Positions 1 through 12,107 of a DNA stretch of 64,000 nt are shown here, in pieces (the stretch's first letter is position 1; each line of letters opens with the position of its first letter). Location: the NCBI GenBank assembly GCA_025345505.1, contig JANVCC010000018.1, forward strand, positions 39,915,242-39,979,241. The letters run 5' to 3'. Below the pieces are notes generated by a model that was not told the origin of the DNA, ran no database searches, and saw only the letters and a list, made by a program, of their open reading frames with translations. This DNA is from Todiramphus chloris collaris. Lineage: Eukaryota > Chordata > Aves > Coraciiformes > Alcedinidae. A program made the position numbers and the translations under genes.

Positions 1-64
1 CAAACAGTGTTGCCTCTTATACTGCCATCCTTGCTGAAGTATTTGAAAGACTTATCTATTCCAG
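1..64 (+). CDS. Partial penultimate coding exon of an unidentified gene
   Basis: The first 64 bases end in CCAG followed by GTAGGC, a plausible 5' splice site, and the exon continues beyond the left edge. Two frames are open. Frame 3 reads NSVASYTAILAEVFERLIYS and leaves two bases (AG). Frame 1 reads QTVLPLILPSLLKYLKDLSI and leaves one base after a further proline; the second frame has a stop. Both open frames join in phase to the exon at 2656: frame 3 then gives 22 more residues before a stop, and frame 1 gives three. I favour frame 3 because the joined tail is longer, but frame 1 has a leucine-rich helical look and cannot be excluded. I do not recognise the protein. The donor and phase match are seen; coding status is inferred. 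Confidence 0.45.
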
Positions 65-1890
65 GTAGGCAATTTTCACAGCAACTGGTACTGCTTAAAC
101 ATATATTATCTGTGTTAAATTGAACTGAATGTAATGCTGGGAAACTTTAATATAGGCCATTAGAAGATGTAAGGAGATAAACTATACACAAGGAGAAAAC
201 TCTGTCTCTGGCCATCTGCTTGTCCTGGTAACATAGAGAAAATTTGTAATGTGCAACAATTCCCTCAACTTGCTGAACAGCAGGTGCCCATCTTTCCCTT
301 CAGCTGTCCAAAAATTGTTCCCTTAAAACTCTCCCCCTTCTCCCTGAAGGATTCTTTCATATTTTTGTGATGCAAATTTAGAATAAGAAAGAACAGGTTC
401 TGTTTGAACTAGAATTAGCTCAATTTACCTGGTAACCAATGCATCTAAGTCTTATTCTGTCCTGTGAGCATTCTTAAATGAGCAATCACCCCTTTTTTCT
501 CCCATCTTTTACAAATGAAAATGACAGCAGTATTTTACAAAAAAAATAAAAGCACAGGGTGTGAGGATTGTGAATAAGGAATCTCATTTCTACTGTGTTA
601 CTTTTTCAATAAATTCTAAACCATAAATAAAGCAATAAACAATACCAGAACACATTCTTTTCCTACATCATTGGCAATCATTTTTGTCTTCAACTGAAAG
701 AGGTTACTGTTAGTTCAGGATGAAGAAATACCATGGCAAGATGCTACAGAAGGAGTTAAGAAGAATATTCCAGTGCAAAGACATCAGTTAGGGGATCAAA
801 TGTCAAGATATGACAATAATAATTTAAACTGTCAGTTCTATGTCTTTTGTACATATATTTTGACCAGCTATGTTTTTAATTGCATGCTATATACATTCTT
901 GAAAAGTCTCTTGCCCACACATAAAATTTAATGCAGTAAATTAAGTTTTGCCATGGACTTCAGGACTGCTAAAATAAAGAATTAAACCCACAAGTCTACA
1001 ACTCCATCAAAAAGAATATATAAATATTAAACGTAGTGGTTAATCATGTTGTCCAAAACTGTCACCTTAGCAGACACTCACTAGCCATCTATGTGTCTTT
1101 AGCTGCCTTCTCATTCATCCTGGAGGTTTCATAGCCATTTATATACCTATGCACTTTCTGCACCTTACTTCTACATAAGTCTTTTGGTATTCAGAAACTA
1201 GATGGCACCATGACTTCAGTTGTGAGAAACTTGGTCAGTTAGGTGTGTTCTAGCTATGGATAAACACCCATCAAAACTGCCACAAATTTCAATTGTGGCT
1301 GTGCTGATTGTGGTGTTTCCACAATGCACATTTGCAGCATGCTGTAAGGGTAGAGCAATCCCTAGAAAATGAAAGACTTGAATTTTAAGCTGTCTTTAAA
1401 CTGACTTTTATATAAGTGGATTGTTTGTTCAACTCTCCAGGGAAAATGGCTGTTTAGTCCTTCTGTTAAAGTCACTGTGCAGAGAAAAAGAAGCTCATGA
1501 GGGCTATGAGTGAAGCATGATCTCGGTCACAAGGACACTTCTCTGGAAAACTGGAAAGTGTATATTTAAATTCCAGGAGGTAGAGAAGAGAATGAATTTA
1601 CTTCTACATGCTAGGCAAATGCTTCATCTCCTACTAAACAGGAAAGGAGAAAAGATGCCAGCAAAGGGTGCCAGCACTCTGTTTCATTTTTAAAAGGAGC
1701 ATAGGCTGCCTTTGCATTTCAACTGTTTGACACAGTTCCTGACAGTTGCTATTGGATAAAACACTGCAGCAGGGATGTTGGCATTCTAACTGAATCCTAG
1801 CAGGAGGCCTGTGCTGGAACCAATCTGTGCTTGAGTAGCTCAGATCTCTAAGTACCAAAGAGCCTGGAGGTGAAAACCTTAGATGTGTAT

Positions 1891-2070
1891 GAAATTGGAA
1901 TGGGCTGCCCAGGGAGGTGGTTGAGTCACCATCCCTGGATGTGTTTAAACATCACTTGGATGTGGTCTTGGGGGGCATGGTCTAGGGGTGAACTTGTAGA
2001 ATAGGGCTAATGGTTGGACATAATGATCCCAAGGGTCTTTTCCAACCTGAGTGATTCTGTGATTCTGTGA
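1891..2070 (+). mobile_element. CR1 LINE 3' fragment
   Basis: The sequence reads as the ORF2 C-terminal end and 3' UTR of CR1. It contains GGGCTGCCCAGGGAGGTGG, a GGATGTGTTTAAA segment and the CCAAGGGTCTTTTCCAACCT block, and it ends in a duplicated GATTCTGT unit, the diagnostic CR1 3' terminus. It is heavily 5' truncated, as most CR1 copies are, and has no intact coding capacity. Confidence 0.9.
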
Positions 2071-2189
2071 AATTTAGGCACTTTCAGGGAAGCATATGCA
2101 CCACAGAGGACTAATTTTGATCACAGATTTAGATTTAAACACCCAAACTCCAGTAAAATGTTATTTTAGATGCCTATGAACAGTATTGG

Positions 2190-2322
2190 ATCTCACCTCT
2201 AGTATTTCAGTTTCCCCATGTATAGCATCAATAATTTCTCTCAGTAGTAGACAGGTATTATGAGGATGCATTTGATATACAGAGTTAATGTAATGATGAT
2301 AGTAGCATCTAAGAAGTTAGAT
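2190..2322 (+). repeat. Ancient amniote SINE/LINE tail (MIR/L2/L3-like)
   Basis: It contains a CAGTTTCCCCATGTATA core, a TATTATGAGGATGCAT block and an ATGATGATAGTAGCATCTAAG block in the order found in old amniote repeats whose tails run 'cctcagtttccccatctgtaaaa ... tgtgaggat'. It is decayed. The family assignment is from remembered consensus sequence and not from a search. Confidence 0.45.
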
Positions 2323-2655
2323 AAAAATAATATGGCAGAATACTACTTAAAATGTTGCAAACTATTAGAGACACATTTTAGTCCTTATGATTTGTTCCAT
2401 TCTTAGCAGGTTACACTAATCTTCTGTTCAAATGATGCTGTTTATCTCTGACATGGGCTGTAATTTTAAAACCAGCATCTGTTTTCAAGTTCTCTGGCTT
2501 CCAAGCATCCAAGATTAGATGCTAGTTGTAGATTTAGGATTTACATCAATGTAATGAATGTATATCTGCTCCATTTGCAATTACGATAAATTTTAATTTT
2601 TTAATTTTTATTTCTTTATCTTGTGTTCCTTTTTTGTTTTGCATTGTTTCGACAG

Positions 2656-2722
2656 CTCAAGTCTAGGTCAGAAGAAATCCTCTGGAAGAAATGGAGATGC
2701 TGCTTTTCATGACAGCAGCTGA
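2656..2722 (+). CDS. Candidate terminal coding exon, C-terminus of an unidentified protein
   Basis: A T-rich tract followed by CGACAG forms the acceptor. The first base completes the codon left open by the exon at 1-64, after which SSLGQKKSSGRNGDAAFHDS is read, then serine and TGA at 2720-2722. The tail is Ser/Gly/Lys rich and hydrophilic, as unstructured C-termini often are. The alternative frame from the upstream exon stops at 2664-2666. The exon and its 3' UTR are more GC- and purine-rich than the flanks. The UTR runs to a polyadenylation signal at 3079. The splice phase agreement is seen directly; that this is an expressed protein is inferred. It could also be the last exon of a long non-coding RNA. 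Confidence 0.45.
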
Positions 2723-3105
2723 CCTTGCTCAGCTGGGAGAAGCTTCTGGAGAGCAGGACGTGCATAGCAGAGTGTGAAGGACGCAGAGCAAGCAGAGGTT
2801 CTGCAGCAAGAACAGAGACTGTGCAGCCCTAGAGAGGATCAGTGAGCAGGCATGCAGCCAGGTCTCCCAGAGGACGGAAGAAAATAAGAAATTTTTCTTA
2901 GGACAAAGAAGGGTGAGAGGCTTCTGGAAGCTGCAGAACTGTTAAAAGTTTATGGACAAAGCCAAGGACTGGAAGGATATCTAGTAGTAAAGGACAGTAC
3001 ATGGGAAGGAAGAGAATTTTTTATTATTTTTTTTATGTAAGGAGATGATTTAGGTTTTCTTGTTTATGATAATGCTGAAATAAAATTTAACTATTAGTTT
3101 AAAAG
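2723..3105 (+). other. Putative 3' UTR of the left-edge gene
   Basis: Purine-rich, relatively GC-rich sequence after the stop at 2720-2722, ending just past AATAAA at 3079-3084. A GT-rich stretch (GATGATGTCTTGG) follows at about 3109-3121, as expected for a downstream cleavage element. Cleavage near 3100-3105 is an estimate. Confidence 0.4.
3079..3084 (+). terminator. Polyadenylation signal AATAAA
   Basis: A canonical hexamer lies about 360 bases after the candidate stop codon and is followed about 25 bases later by GT-rich sequence. Such hexamers are common by chance in AT-rich DNA, so support comes mainly from the upstream acceptor and stop. Confidence 0.45.
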
Positions 3106-3613
3106 TCCTGATGATGTCTTGGTATGCTCACTTTAAATAAAAGGTTCATGCCATTTCATACATATCTCATATTCACTGACAGCTTTATCACAGTTGGACA
3201 TGTATCTTATTCAAACTCTTTTTCCTTTTTAAACAAGTATCGAGTACCTATTGAGTAACTCCTTATGATTTTAAAACATCTGTATCTATTAACTTACAGA
3301 AAGGATTTTGATTTACTATGTCTCAATTCTTTGGATAAGGCTGGGTGAGACAGTCTTATCAAACTTCAGATGTTGTTAAACGACCTGAGTTTTCATACTA
3401 GGGAAAACAGTGACACCCCCCAGCCCTCAAGCAGCACTCTGAATCTAGAGGGTATGTACCAGTAAATAGTCTTGTCCTTACATGTCTTCACAGAAAAAAA
3501 AAAAAAAAATTATTTGGCCAGCTCTCTGGCAAGAATCCTGATCTGCTTTGGGGTAAATGAAGTAAATCCAATGAACAGGAACTAAATATGAATATGTATA
3601 AGGTCCTATCCAG

Positions 3614-3632
3614 CCCCCCACCCCCCACCCCC
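3614..3632. repeat. C-rich run (C6 A C6 A C5)
   Basis: Three cytosine runs separated by single adenines give long guanine runs on the minus strand, a possible G-quadruplex former. It is flanked by A/T homopolymer runs at 3492-3510 and 3661-3690. Confidence 0.8.
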
Positions 3633-4570
3633 TTTTGTCCTTCCCTTGTTTTACTATGAAATTTTTTTTTTTTAAAGAAAAAAAAAAAGGCAAAGACTTT
3701 TCATACAATTACTATGTAAGTAAATAGTTTGTCTACCTTGCTTTGACCTAGTGAATATGGGACGATGTTAAAGCAAAATGCCTTACTGGTGCCATATTTT
3801 TTAAAGTGCTGTTACCAACACAAGATGCTTTTTCCAGAAGAAGGCCTAATAGTGTTAAAAGAGCACAGGAGGTCCCATAAGAAGAAAGTAATGGCAGTTT
3901 CTTGAAACACGTGAAATTATAAAACATCTTATGAGTAAATCAAATCACTTTTTCTTTATAATTTCTGAATTCCACAAGGGCCACGAAACACATATTTAAA
4001 AGGTGTGCAGAAGGACCTTATTCATTAAACAGCTGAGAAAAGTAGTTGAAGCTTTATTAAAAATTGACTAATAGGCATTCCAGATAATTGAACTGACAGG
4101 CTGTTTTGACAGCTGCAAGTAAAAATGTGCTTGCTCTAAACAGTTATTGTAAATCTTTTAGATTTCTAGAAAGAGAAATGATGTACTGGTTTAACTTTAA
4201 TCAGTTTATAAAGTTTTAAAAAATTCTAACTGTTCACCTGACTAGTTGAAGTTATGCTAATTGGAAGTACTGCCAATCATTTCAATGGTAGGGTTTGAAC
4301 TGAAAGAATTGCCAAATTCTCACACAATGAGAAAGGTGGAAGGTTAGTACTTAAAAAAGTTTTGGTTAGCAGAAAATGTAAATTAAGATGAAAAGATAGC
4401 TCTCAACTTGATTTCCAGAAAGGCATTGAAATATTCAATCTAACTGAAGTTAGTAGATTTTGCAAGCATCTATCAGCTTTGAAAATGAGGATACAACTAA
4501 CTAACAAATGTGACAAACAGCCTGCACCTTGAGCAGGCTAGCATAAAGTAATAGGCAATTATAGTCTAAA

Positions 4571-4860
4571 TGAAAAAAAAAAAAGGAAGGAAAAGGGGAA
4601 AAAAAAAATCAGAGAGAGGTTACTTATCTGGTTTTCCAAGCATAAGAAATAAAAGTAGCAGGAAAAAAGAAAGGGGGGAAAAAGAGGCAGGAAAGGCAAG
4701 GTAGAATTAAATTTGGATTTTGTAAAAAATTAGTTAATTAAAAAAGAAAAATTAAGCAGGCAGGCAAGTGTCAGAAAAGACAAAGAAAATATTAAAAAGG
4801 ACAAGCAAAGAATTAAAAAGATAAGGTAAATAAATACAAAAGAGTTAATGGAAAGTGAAA
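4571..4860 (+). repeat. Purine-rich low-complexity block
   Basis: About 290 bases are dominated by A and G on the plus strand, including A12, GGAAGGAAAAGGGG and GGGGGGAAAAAGAGG segments and many AAAAAG-type words. There is no coding signal. Confidence 0.7.
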
Positions 4861-5835
4861 TATTTCAAGAATACTATGTAGGTATTGATATACTATATAA
4901 TTAAAATTGACAATAGTTCAGGACTTGCCAATGAAGCATTGAGAATAGGACCATGTTTCTCTGAATTCAACCTTCAGGTGTTCTTTTAATCTGCATATAC
5001 AGGTATGCATTTTATGTCTTGAGTTAGAAGAGATTCATCCGTTTTATAAAAATCACAAAATTAGAATAAATGGGATGAACTCAACAGTTGTGTCACTTCA
5101 GCTCTAGGCATATATAGAGTAATGGTATAGCAACTACCAAGAGAAGAAATGGCACACTGAGAACAGTCTATCTGGTGTTTAATTATAGTATCTCTGAAAC
5201 AGAAGGACACAGTATTTCTGTATGTGCCTTAAAAAAAAAAGTAAACTGACCAAATGTTCATGTAGAACTTCTCTGGTGTTTGATTAATGTATTGACCTTA
5301 GGTATAATAATTGAACAAGAAGTCTACATGCTGTTTTGAAGGGTTTATTTGATTTGATTGCAGAAGTGTTTTAGTCACTCCATATGAGAAAGAGTGCTGT
5401 TGGAAATGTGTATTTCACTGTTATCAGTTTTAAACTGCCCTTTATTCTAAGAAGAAAGAACAATTGAACCACTGATTATTAGTAAAACTAGTTTGCAAAT
5501 GAAATTGGATTGATATTTTTTTATTTCCTGGGACTATATGTGGCACAGCTTTGTATAAAACACATTTGTTTAAAATGCAACAGAGCTCAGAATTGCCAGG
5601 AACAATTTAAACCCCATAAATGTTTCCTCTAAATTGAATCAGAGAAGGCTGAGAAGCCTCTAAACACTGCACAGGGATTCAATGTTTAGATTTTAAATGA
5701 AACAATTTTAAAAATTGGAGCTTTGCCATCATTTATAACACTGTCAGAGTCAGTGCTACAGTATAATAGGTTGATTTTCCTCCTCTGTTCCTAGCTCATC
5801 TTTACTGGAGTTTTCACTGTCAAACATAGTAAAAA

Positions 5836-5852
5836 GGTGTGTGTGTGTGTGT
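5836..5852 (+). repeat. (GT)n microsatellite
   Basis: A short pure GT dinucleotide run of about eight units. Confidence 0.9.
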
Positions 5853-8800
5853 ATAGAAAGAGCAAGAACAAGCTAAATGAAACTTTATTATAACAAAGGA
5901 TTTTCAGAAATTGCATTTTTTATTTAATAGGGATATTTTTGCTTACACCCAAGCCTCAAGACCATTTTATGAAACAGAAGAAAACATCTCAGATATTTTC
6001 TTGTTTCATTATATCCAAAAACATTAATTTCTTGGTTTCAATGAAGATTTATGCTATCTATATTGCACAAGGTAAGTGTAAATAAGAGCTATAAATTGTT
6101 AAGCAGTTAATGTTACTTTTGAATGGAACTATTGTTCTCTAAACAGCCTGAATTTTTCAGAATTCAGCTAGCTTAACGCCTATGAGGTGTCATACAGGAA
6201 AAATGCTATAAAAATGTAATAACAATAAATATGCATTGGTATTAAGTTATATTAGTTTGGGTGAAAGTGCATACGTTTAGAACTTATTAATATATATACA
6301 CTTAAAAGGGGTTTAAATTAAAAATGGTGTGGGCACATGTGTGTCCAGCTCACCACATATGTACTTATCCCTTCATTTGATTGGATATTAGTTATTAATT
6401 CTTGGAAATATAGGCTATCTAGAAGTGTCTGAACTTTAAAGAGTAAGAATGCAGCAAGCTTCCAGTGCAGTCTGCAATGAAATTCTTGTGAGTGGAGGAT
6501 ACTCTTGTTTAACACTCAGTGCAGATTTTTCTCTAACTTTCAGAAAGTTAATGTTTTAAGACAAGACCTAGAACTAACTCAACACAGCAGTGCTGAGAAT
6601 ATTTTGAAGATTTAAGATTTTAAAAGAAATGTAGATCTGCTCATTCTGTATGGCCAATGTCAGGATCCAAAGTAAAAGCCTAGGTTTGAAGACCTTTGTA
6701 TTTTACCAAACTTCAGTGGCAGGATTCATAGCAAGTTCTTAAGCCTCCATACCTCTAGTATAATCAGACCACAGAAAGATAATGATAATTGCTATGTGAT
6801 GTTAATAAAGAGGAATGATTAACATATGAACAAGCTTTAATTGTTGCTATGGATAGTATCTGCAAACCTAGCAAACCAGAAAATATTGTAAAGGAACATC
6901 AGCCTTCAGCAGATGAACCAAGCATTGCCTACGAGTGTCAAAGCAAGTAGGACAACAAAGTCAACTACAAACCACTTATCCTATGTATCCCATTCTCTCT
7001 AGAATATAACACAGTTATAATCTAGCATTGCTTCATTTCTTCCTTTAATGGTATTGGACACCTAAAAATGCATTTCTGAACATAGTTCATATATGATAAG
7101 AAGATGTCCTCATCTATTTGAACAGAAAATGTACTAAGATAAAAATGTATGCTAGCCTTGAGGCTACTATAGCTTATGTTTTGAGGCTGAAGAAATATGG
7201 TGTAAAACCATGCCTTGAAGTAAAACCATGCCTATACTCTGACAGTTAAGTATGCTTTTATTACCTTTTTTATTTTTCCTGATGACTTATTTATAAACAG
7301 TTCATGGGGAATAAGAAATTTTAAAAAGGAACCAGAGTAACAACTTTCATGTGCAGCAATTCCTCAAATCATATTATAATTAACTATTTTGACTGGAATA
7401 GTAATAGCAAACATTTATTTAAAAAGAAAGGTAATTCCTTTGGTTTCAGTACATTATCTTTCTGCAAAAAATGACAGTGTCAATGAATATGTATTAATTC
7501 AAAGGAATGTTAAAGTTGACATGCAGTGACTCTGGTACTTTGTTATTTACTGCAAAATTATCCCTTAGCTTAAAACTAAACCATTCCTTAAGCTTAAGAG
7601 ACTGGGAGTGGTGTGGGGAGAAGATGCAAATGGCATTATTGGTAGGAGTTGGGAACAGGATATTTCCTGCAATGACTAAAAGGAATTTGAAAGAAACTTG
7701 CTCAGTTCATGTGGGCTCGTTAAAATTATTGCCACATTATTTTTCATATTCATAGAGGCCAAAACCTAGCCTGTATTATTACACACGATTCCTACATAGA
7801 CTTTTGCTCATATTTCTTGAAATAAAAAAAAAAAAATCCCAAAACACTGAAATAAAACAATATAGTGCAATATGTAAACACTAGGTAATTGACATCATTA
7901 ATCTTTTTTCTTGAACTGCAAGTTCTCATAAACCACAGGTATATTGCAAAGCAGCATCAAAAAGCTATGAAGTGCCCTGAGCCATCCTTTCCAGAATTGC
8001 CAATGTTAGGTCGTAAACATCGTTGCTCATCTCATGTTTTTAATGTGCATGTTAAGCAGGAAATTATTGTTGAGGATCCATTTGTGCTTTATGCAAGGAG
8101 GAGAAAGAACTTGGCTAGGCTGGCCTCTAGGAACACATTTTTTATCAGGGTAATTTGGGGTATTTTCAGCTAGTCACAGAAATAATTATGGGCATTGGAA
8201 AGGAGGAGGTGTGTGGAACACAACAAGTAAAACAATAGTAGATTTATAAGCATTTCTGGTTTCCAGAGCTTTTTTATTTATTGTTATACATGCCTTTAAT
8301 TTGGGCTCTGAGAATAAAAACCAAAACATTTAAGTGTTTTATTTTTTATCCTTTTGAGAGTTTTTCCTTTTGCCTAAGCAATCTCTTTATAGGCAGTCTT
8401 AGAAAAGAGAAGTTGATGAGACAATTTACCCAGCTCCTAGAAGTCTGGAATTGTGCTCTTTTGAGTTTCTACTAGGATGGAAAGGCACTGTTCTTTATTT
8501 TTTTCTCTATTCTGTGGTTTGTGAGTGTGTATCATTGAGTTAAAGCTGGTTCTGAAATAGTATAATTAAACAGTGCATGCTGATACTTCCAGAAAATAGA
8601 TGCCATAATTTTTCGTAGCTTTCATATATATCTCTCCCTCACAGAAAATGCTATAAAACAGTGATGTATTTTAACTGTAACTTATCACTTGTTTTTAAGA
8701 ATGAGTACATGATTGTATGTGTTTGTCTATGTCTATAAAACACATATGCCTGCATACATAATTTGTTTCCCCACATACTTTTTGTTCAGAAATAACCAGT

Positions 8801-9560
8801 CGGTGTCTGGATGCTAGAGGAATAAAATAAAATGATGCAGTGCAAGCATGTGAGATTTGATTCACTGTAAGTTTTGCTGACGGTTTCCAGAGACACTAGT
8901 AAAGCTGTTACTATGCATAATACACTTCTGTTATGCATAATAACTTCATCAAAGTCCAGAGACTAGAAAGACCAAGCTGAAAACGGTAAGGGAGAAAACA
9001 CAGGCTTGCTGAAGCAAAGATCTGACATTATCTCTTCCAACAAGACTCTTGCATCTATGCTGCTCTGTAAATAGGATTCTAGCACCAGAAACCATTGTTT
9101 ACAAAGAGTGACATGTATTTTCTAGTATGTTAAATGCACCAGAAGCTTCTCCAGAACTCATGGTAGTCTGAATAAAAAATGTTTTTGATCTGTGGATATA
9201 TGCAGGACTTTGTAACACACAAACTTCATGCACATTCAGGTCAATATATAAACTGTAAGCAAGGTCATGTTCATTTCCTATCCTTGTTCTTCTGTAAAGA
9301 CATTAAACATTTCTTTACTATTCCTCAGTTTTCTCACCTGTGGAGAGAGAAACTCCACTACCTATGATAGATGAACGGTGCTAGATAAAAATATTATATA
9401 ATAACCAGCACTGGCTGGTCTTACGCAACTTGCCATCAGAAATTTAAAATTGTTTGATTGTATATTGAAAATGGGTATTTGTAAAAAAAACCCCAACTTC
9501 TAAAAATGCAAAGTCATTTTGGAAGAAATCTTATAACAAGTGAAGACTCAAATTTTGACA

Positions 9561-9731
9561 CTTTTTTATTGTTATTGTTTTTGGTTGGTTGATTTTGTTT
9601 GGGGTTGGTTTTGTTTTGGCTTTTTTTGTTGTTGTTGGTTTGGTTTGGGTTTTTGTTTGGTTTTTTTGTTTGGTTTTGGTTTTTATGTTTCGGTGGGGTT
9701 TTTTTGTTTGCTTTTTTTTTTGTGGTGGTGG
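9561..9731 (+). repeat. T/G-rich low-complexity tract
   Basis: Almost only T and G for about 170 bases, built from GGTTTT, TTTGTTTGG and TTGTTGTTGG words. The overlapping Phe/Gly/Val/Leu open frames here are artefacts of this composition. The reverse complement resembles the A/C tract at 23368-23496. Confidence 0.9.
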
Positions 9732-10590
9732 AACAGTATTTTATTTTTCTTTATCTACAGAAGTTCAAGTGCACTTTGAAGAACGTTTGGTAAACAGAAT
9801 CATGCTGTTACATTTTTATTATTTTGAGTGGAGTCCTTTTCCCTTTCCAGACAACATTTAACAACAGATGTACTGAGGAGAATATTTTGGTGAAATATTA
9901 TCTCCTTAGATCTCAGGGGCAGTGATTGGAAGGGATAACAAAGGATTCACCTCAGCTGACAAATACTCGATGGGCTGTATTTCATACACACCTGTGAGTC
10001 TTGAAATCATTTGAAATGACATACACACTGTGAAACTGTATCCTGTATATAGAGATAACCTGTGGGAGAGAGACACTCCTTGGGAACCCACATCTGAAAG
10101 GCACATTTTTGTTTGCTTTTTTGGTTTAGCTGTTTTGTGAACCTTGATTTTGTGGAGTGGAAGAACTCAAATTATCTAATAGAAGGGGTGTCTGTGTGTC
10201 TTTCCCATGAGATATAAAGAGTGTAATGGCAGAGATATTTTATTTGCTCCAAATTCTTCTAAAACCTGAATCCTAAATTTAAGGAAATAATCCCTTTCTG
10301 TGCACTTGACTGTGTCACAGTCTGTTGGGTTTATTTTGTGTGAGTCTGATATGCTTCTTGCTCTTGTGGAATCATAGGGAAGAATTGCTTCCAACTTATT
10401 CAAGAGATTAAGTTTATATCATAAAACTAAAATAAATAAGAACATGATTGGAAGCTAATGTGGTCATTTAAAACTTAAGCAGTTTTTTCTTTTTTCCCCT
10501 AGCTGCAGTTTCACTAATGTCTGTAAATGATGCTGTGAGGAAAATGCTCTCACTGCTATCTAGGTTTTGATTATTTAATAAATTATCAGG

Positions 10591-10595
<5 letters not shown>

Positions 10596-10627
<32 letters not shown>

Positions 10628-10691
10628 TTGCTCTTTCTAAAAAAAAAAATAAAATAAAACAATATTTTCCCTTTTTTTTTTTTTTTTTTTT
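10596..10691. repeat. Poly-A / poly-T inverted pair
   Basis: An A29 run at 10596-10624 is followed by a short A-rich spacer and a T20 run at 10672-10691. On a single strand the two runs could pair as a hairpin of about 20 bp. Confidence 0.8.
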
Positions 10692-12084
10692 CTCTGTATA
10701 TAAATGATTGAGTAAATTGGGAAGCCGTGAGTGTGGGTATTGATTAAGATAATTGTTCACAGAATATAGAAACTGCATTAGAAACTGGAGACATTCCTGC
10801 CTTTTTCTCTGCTCTTTTAGTCAGTGAAGAATCTTTGTTATCTCAGAAGTTCCATGCAGAAATATGCATTACTTTTCAAATGAGATTCTGACAACTGGCA
10901 TAGCATTTTTGGATAATGTTTGTAAATGCTGTAAACCTGTAAGCATTTTTATGATTGCTCAAAGATTACAGGCAAGTTTAGAGCATGGCTGAGTTTAGAG
11001 TTGTGAAAGGTTTCAAGCCAATATTTTTATAAGATGCAGGGAGAGAAAAGTCAGGGAGGATATATAGCTTCAAAGGGGTTGTTTCTGCTCATAGCTACTT
11101 GCCCTTCCGTGTCCTTTTCTTCTTTTTAAGGTGGATTTTGTAATTTTGCACACCCTGGTTCTTTTACTTTTCTTCTGTGAAACTAGGACATTTTCTCACT
11201 TCTAGACTGGTTCCAGGTAGTGGTATGCTAATTCTTTTTATTTTAAGGCCGAATACAGCTCTTAACAGGAGCTTAACAGGGGCTTTTGACTATCAAAGTT
11301 TAGTCACCTCCAAAATCATGTAACAATAAATAAGTGATTCTTTCTTTCACTGTGAAAATCTGTTTTATTCTTGAGATTTTTATGGATGTATATTTCACTT
11401 TTATACTCTTTGCCAAGAAGAGTTTTATTCAGTAATCTATTTAAACAAACAAAAAACCAGGACTGCTATTTATAACATACATTCATTCAAGTAGTAGAAA
11501 GACAAAAAAAACCAACAAAAGAATAAAAAATGTGCAGCTAGATCTAGTTTTTTGCACCTAGTCTAATTTGGCATCTTTCCATAGACTTCACTGGAATTAC
11601 AGTCTGTGTCATTGAGTATAATACCATGTTCCCAGTAAACTTCGGTGCATTCATTCACTTGGCTACATGTGGATTTCAGTGTATGAAGCTTAAAAAGACA
11701 TCTTTTTATATTTTTCTAAAATATTTATTTCAACATGGCAATTAGGATAACAGATCATACCCCCACTACAATCTATGAATCAGTGAGACAACTGTGCTTG
11801 TCTATGGTAATGCATATCACAACCCCGAGGCAAAGCACATGAGAGCTGGGGAAAGCATTCTCAGGGAGAGCTGTCTAATAAAATGCATTTCTACCTAAGG
11901 CAACTAATATCCTCTGAAACCTATGAGTCTGTTTTAGCAACTCTAACTCCATAGGAATTCCAATTAGGGTGTCCTTACCAAAGATGTCTCTGTTATAGAT
12001 AACTTTGGAGACCACCTACATCTCCAATTAGTAGCTCTGAAGGTGCATGAAATCCTTTTTATGACTTAATATGTACATATTCTT

Positions 12085-12107
12085 GGGGGGGGAGGGGGGG
12101 AGGGAGT
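12085..12107 (+). repeat. G-rich run, possible G-quadruplex
   Basis: G8, A, G7, A, GGG, A, G. The long runs separated by single adenines satisfy the G-quadruplex pattern on the plus strand. Confidence 0.8.

Larger units (their letters stand above)
65..2655 (+). other. Putative intron between the two leftmost exons
   Basis: This stretch begins GTAGGC and ends in a T-rich tract followed by CGACAG. It is AT-rich and has no convincing open frame. It holds a CR1 3' fragment at 1891-2070 and an ancient SINE/LINE-like tail at 2190-2322. The 74-codon minus-strand frame at 1634-1858 shows nothing recognisable. Confidence 0.45.

Noticed and set aside
7889-8173. 94-codon plus-strand frame with a basic stretch (YARRRKNLARLASR)
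   Set aside because: It looks somewhat protein-like, but has no clear acceptor, donor or promoter and no recognised family.
9540-9861. Three overlapping hydrophobic frames rich in Phe, Gly, Val and Leu
   Set aside because: They are translations of a T/G-only tract, not membrane proteins.
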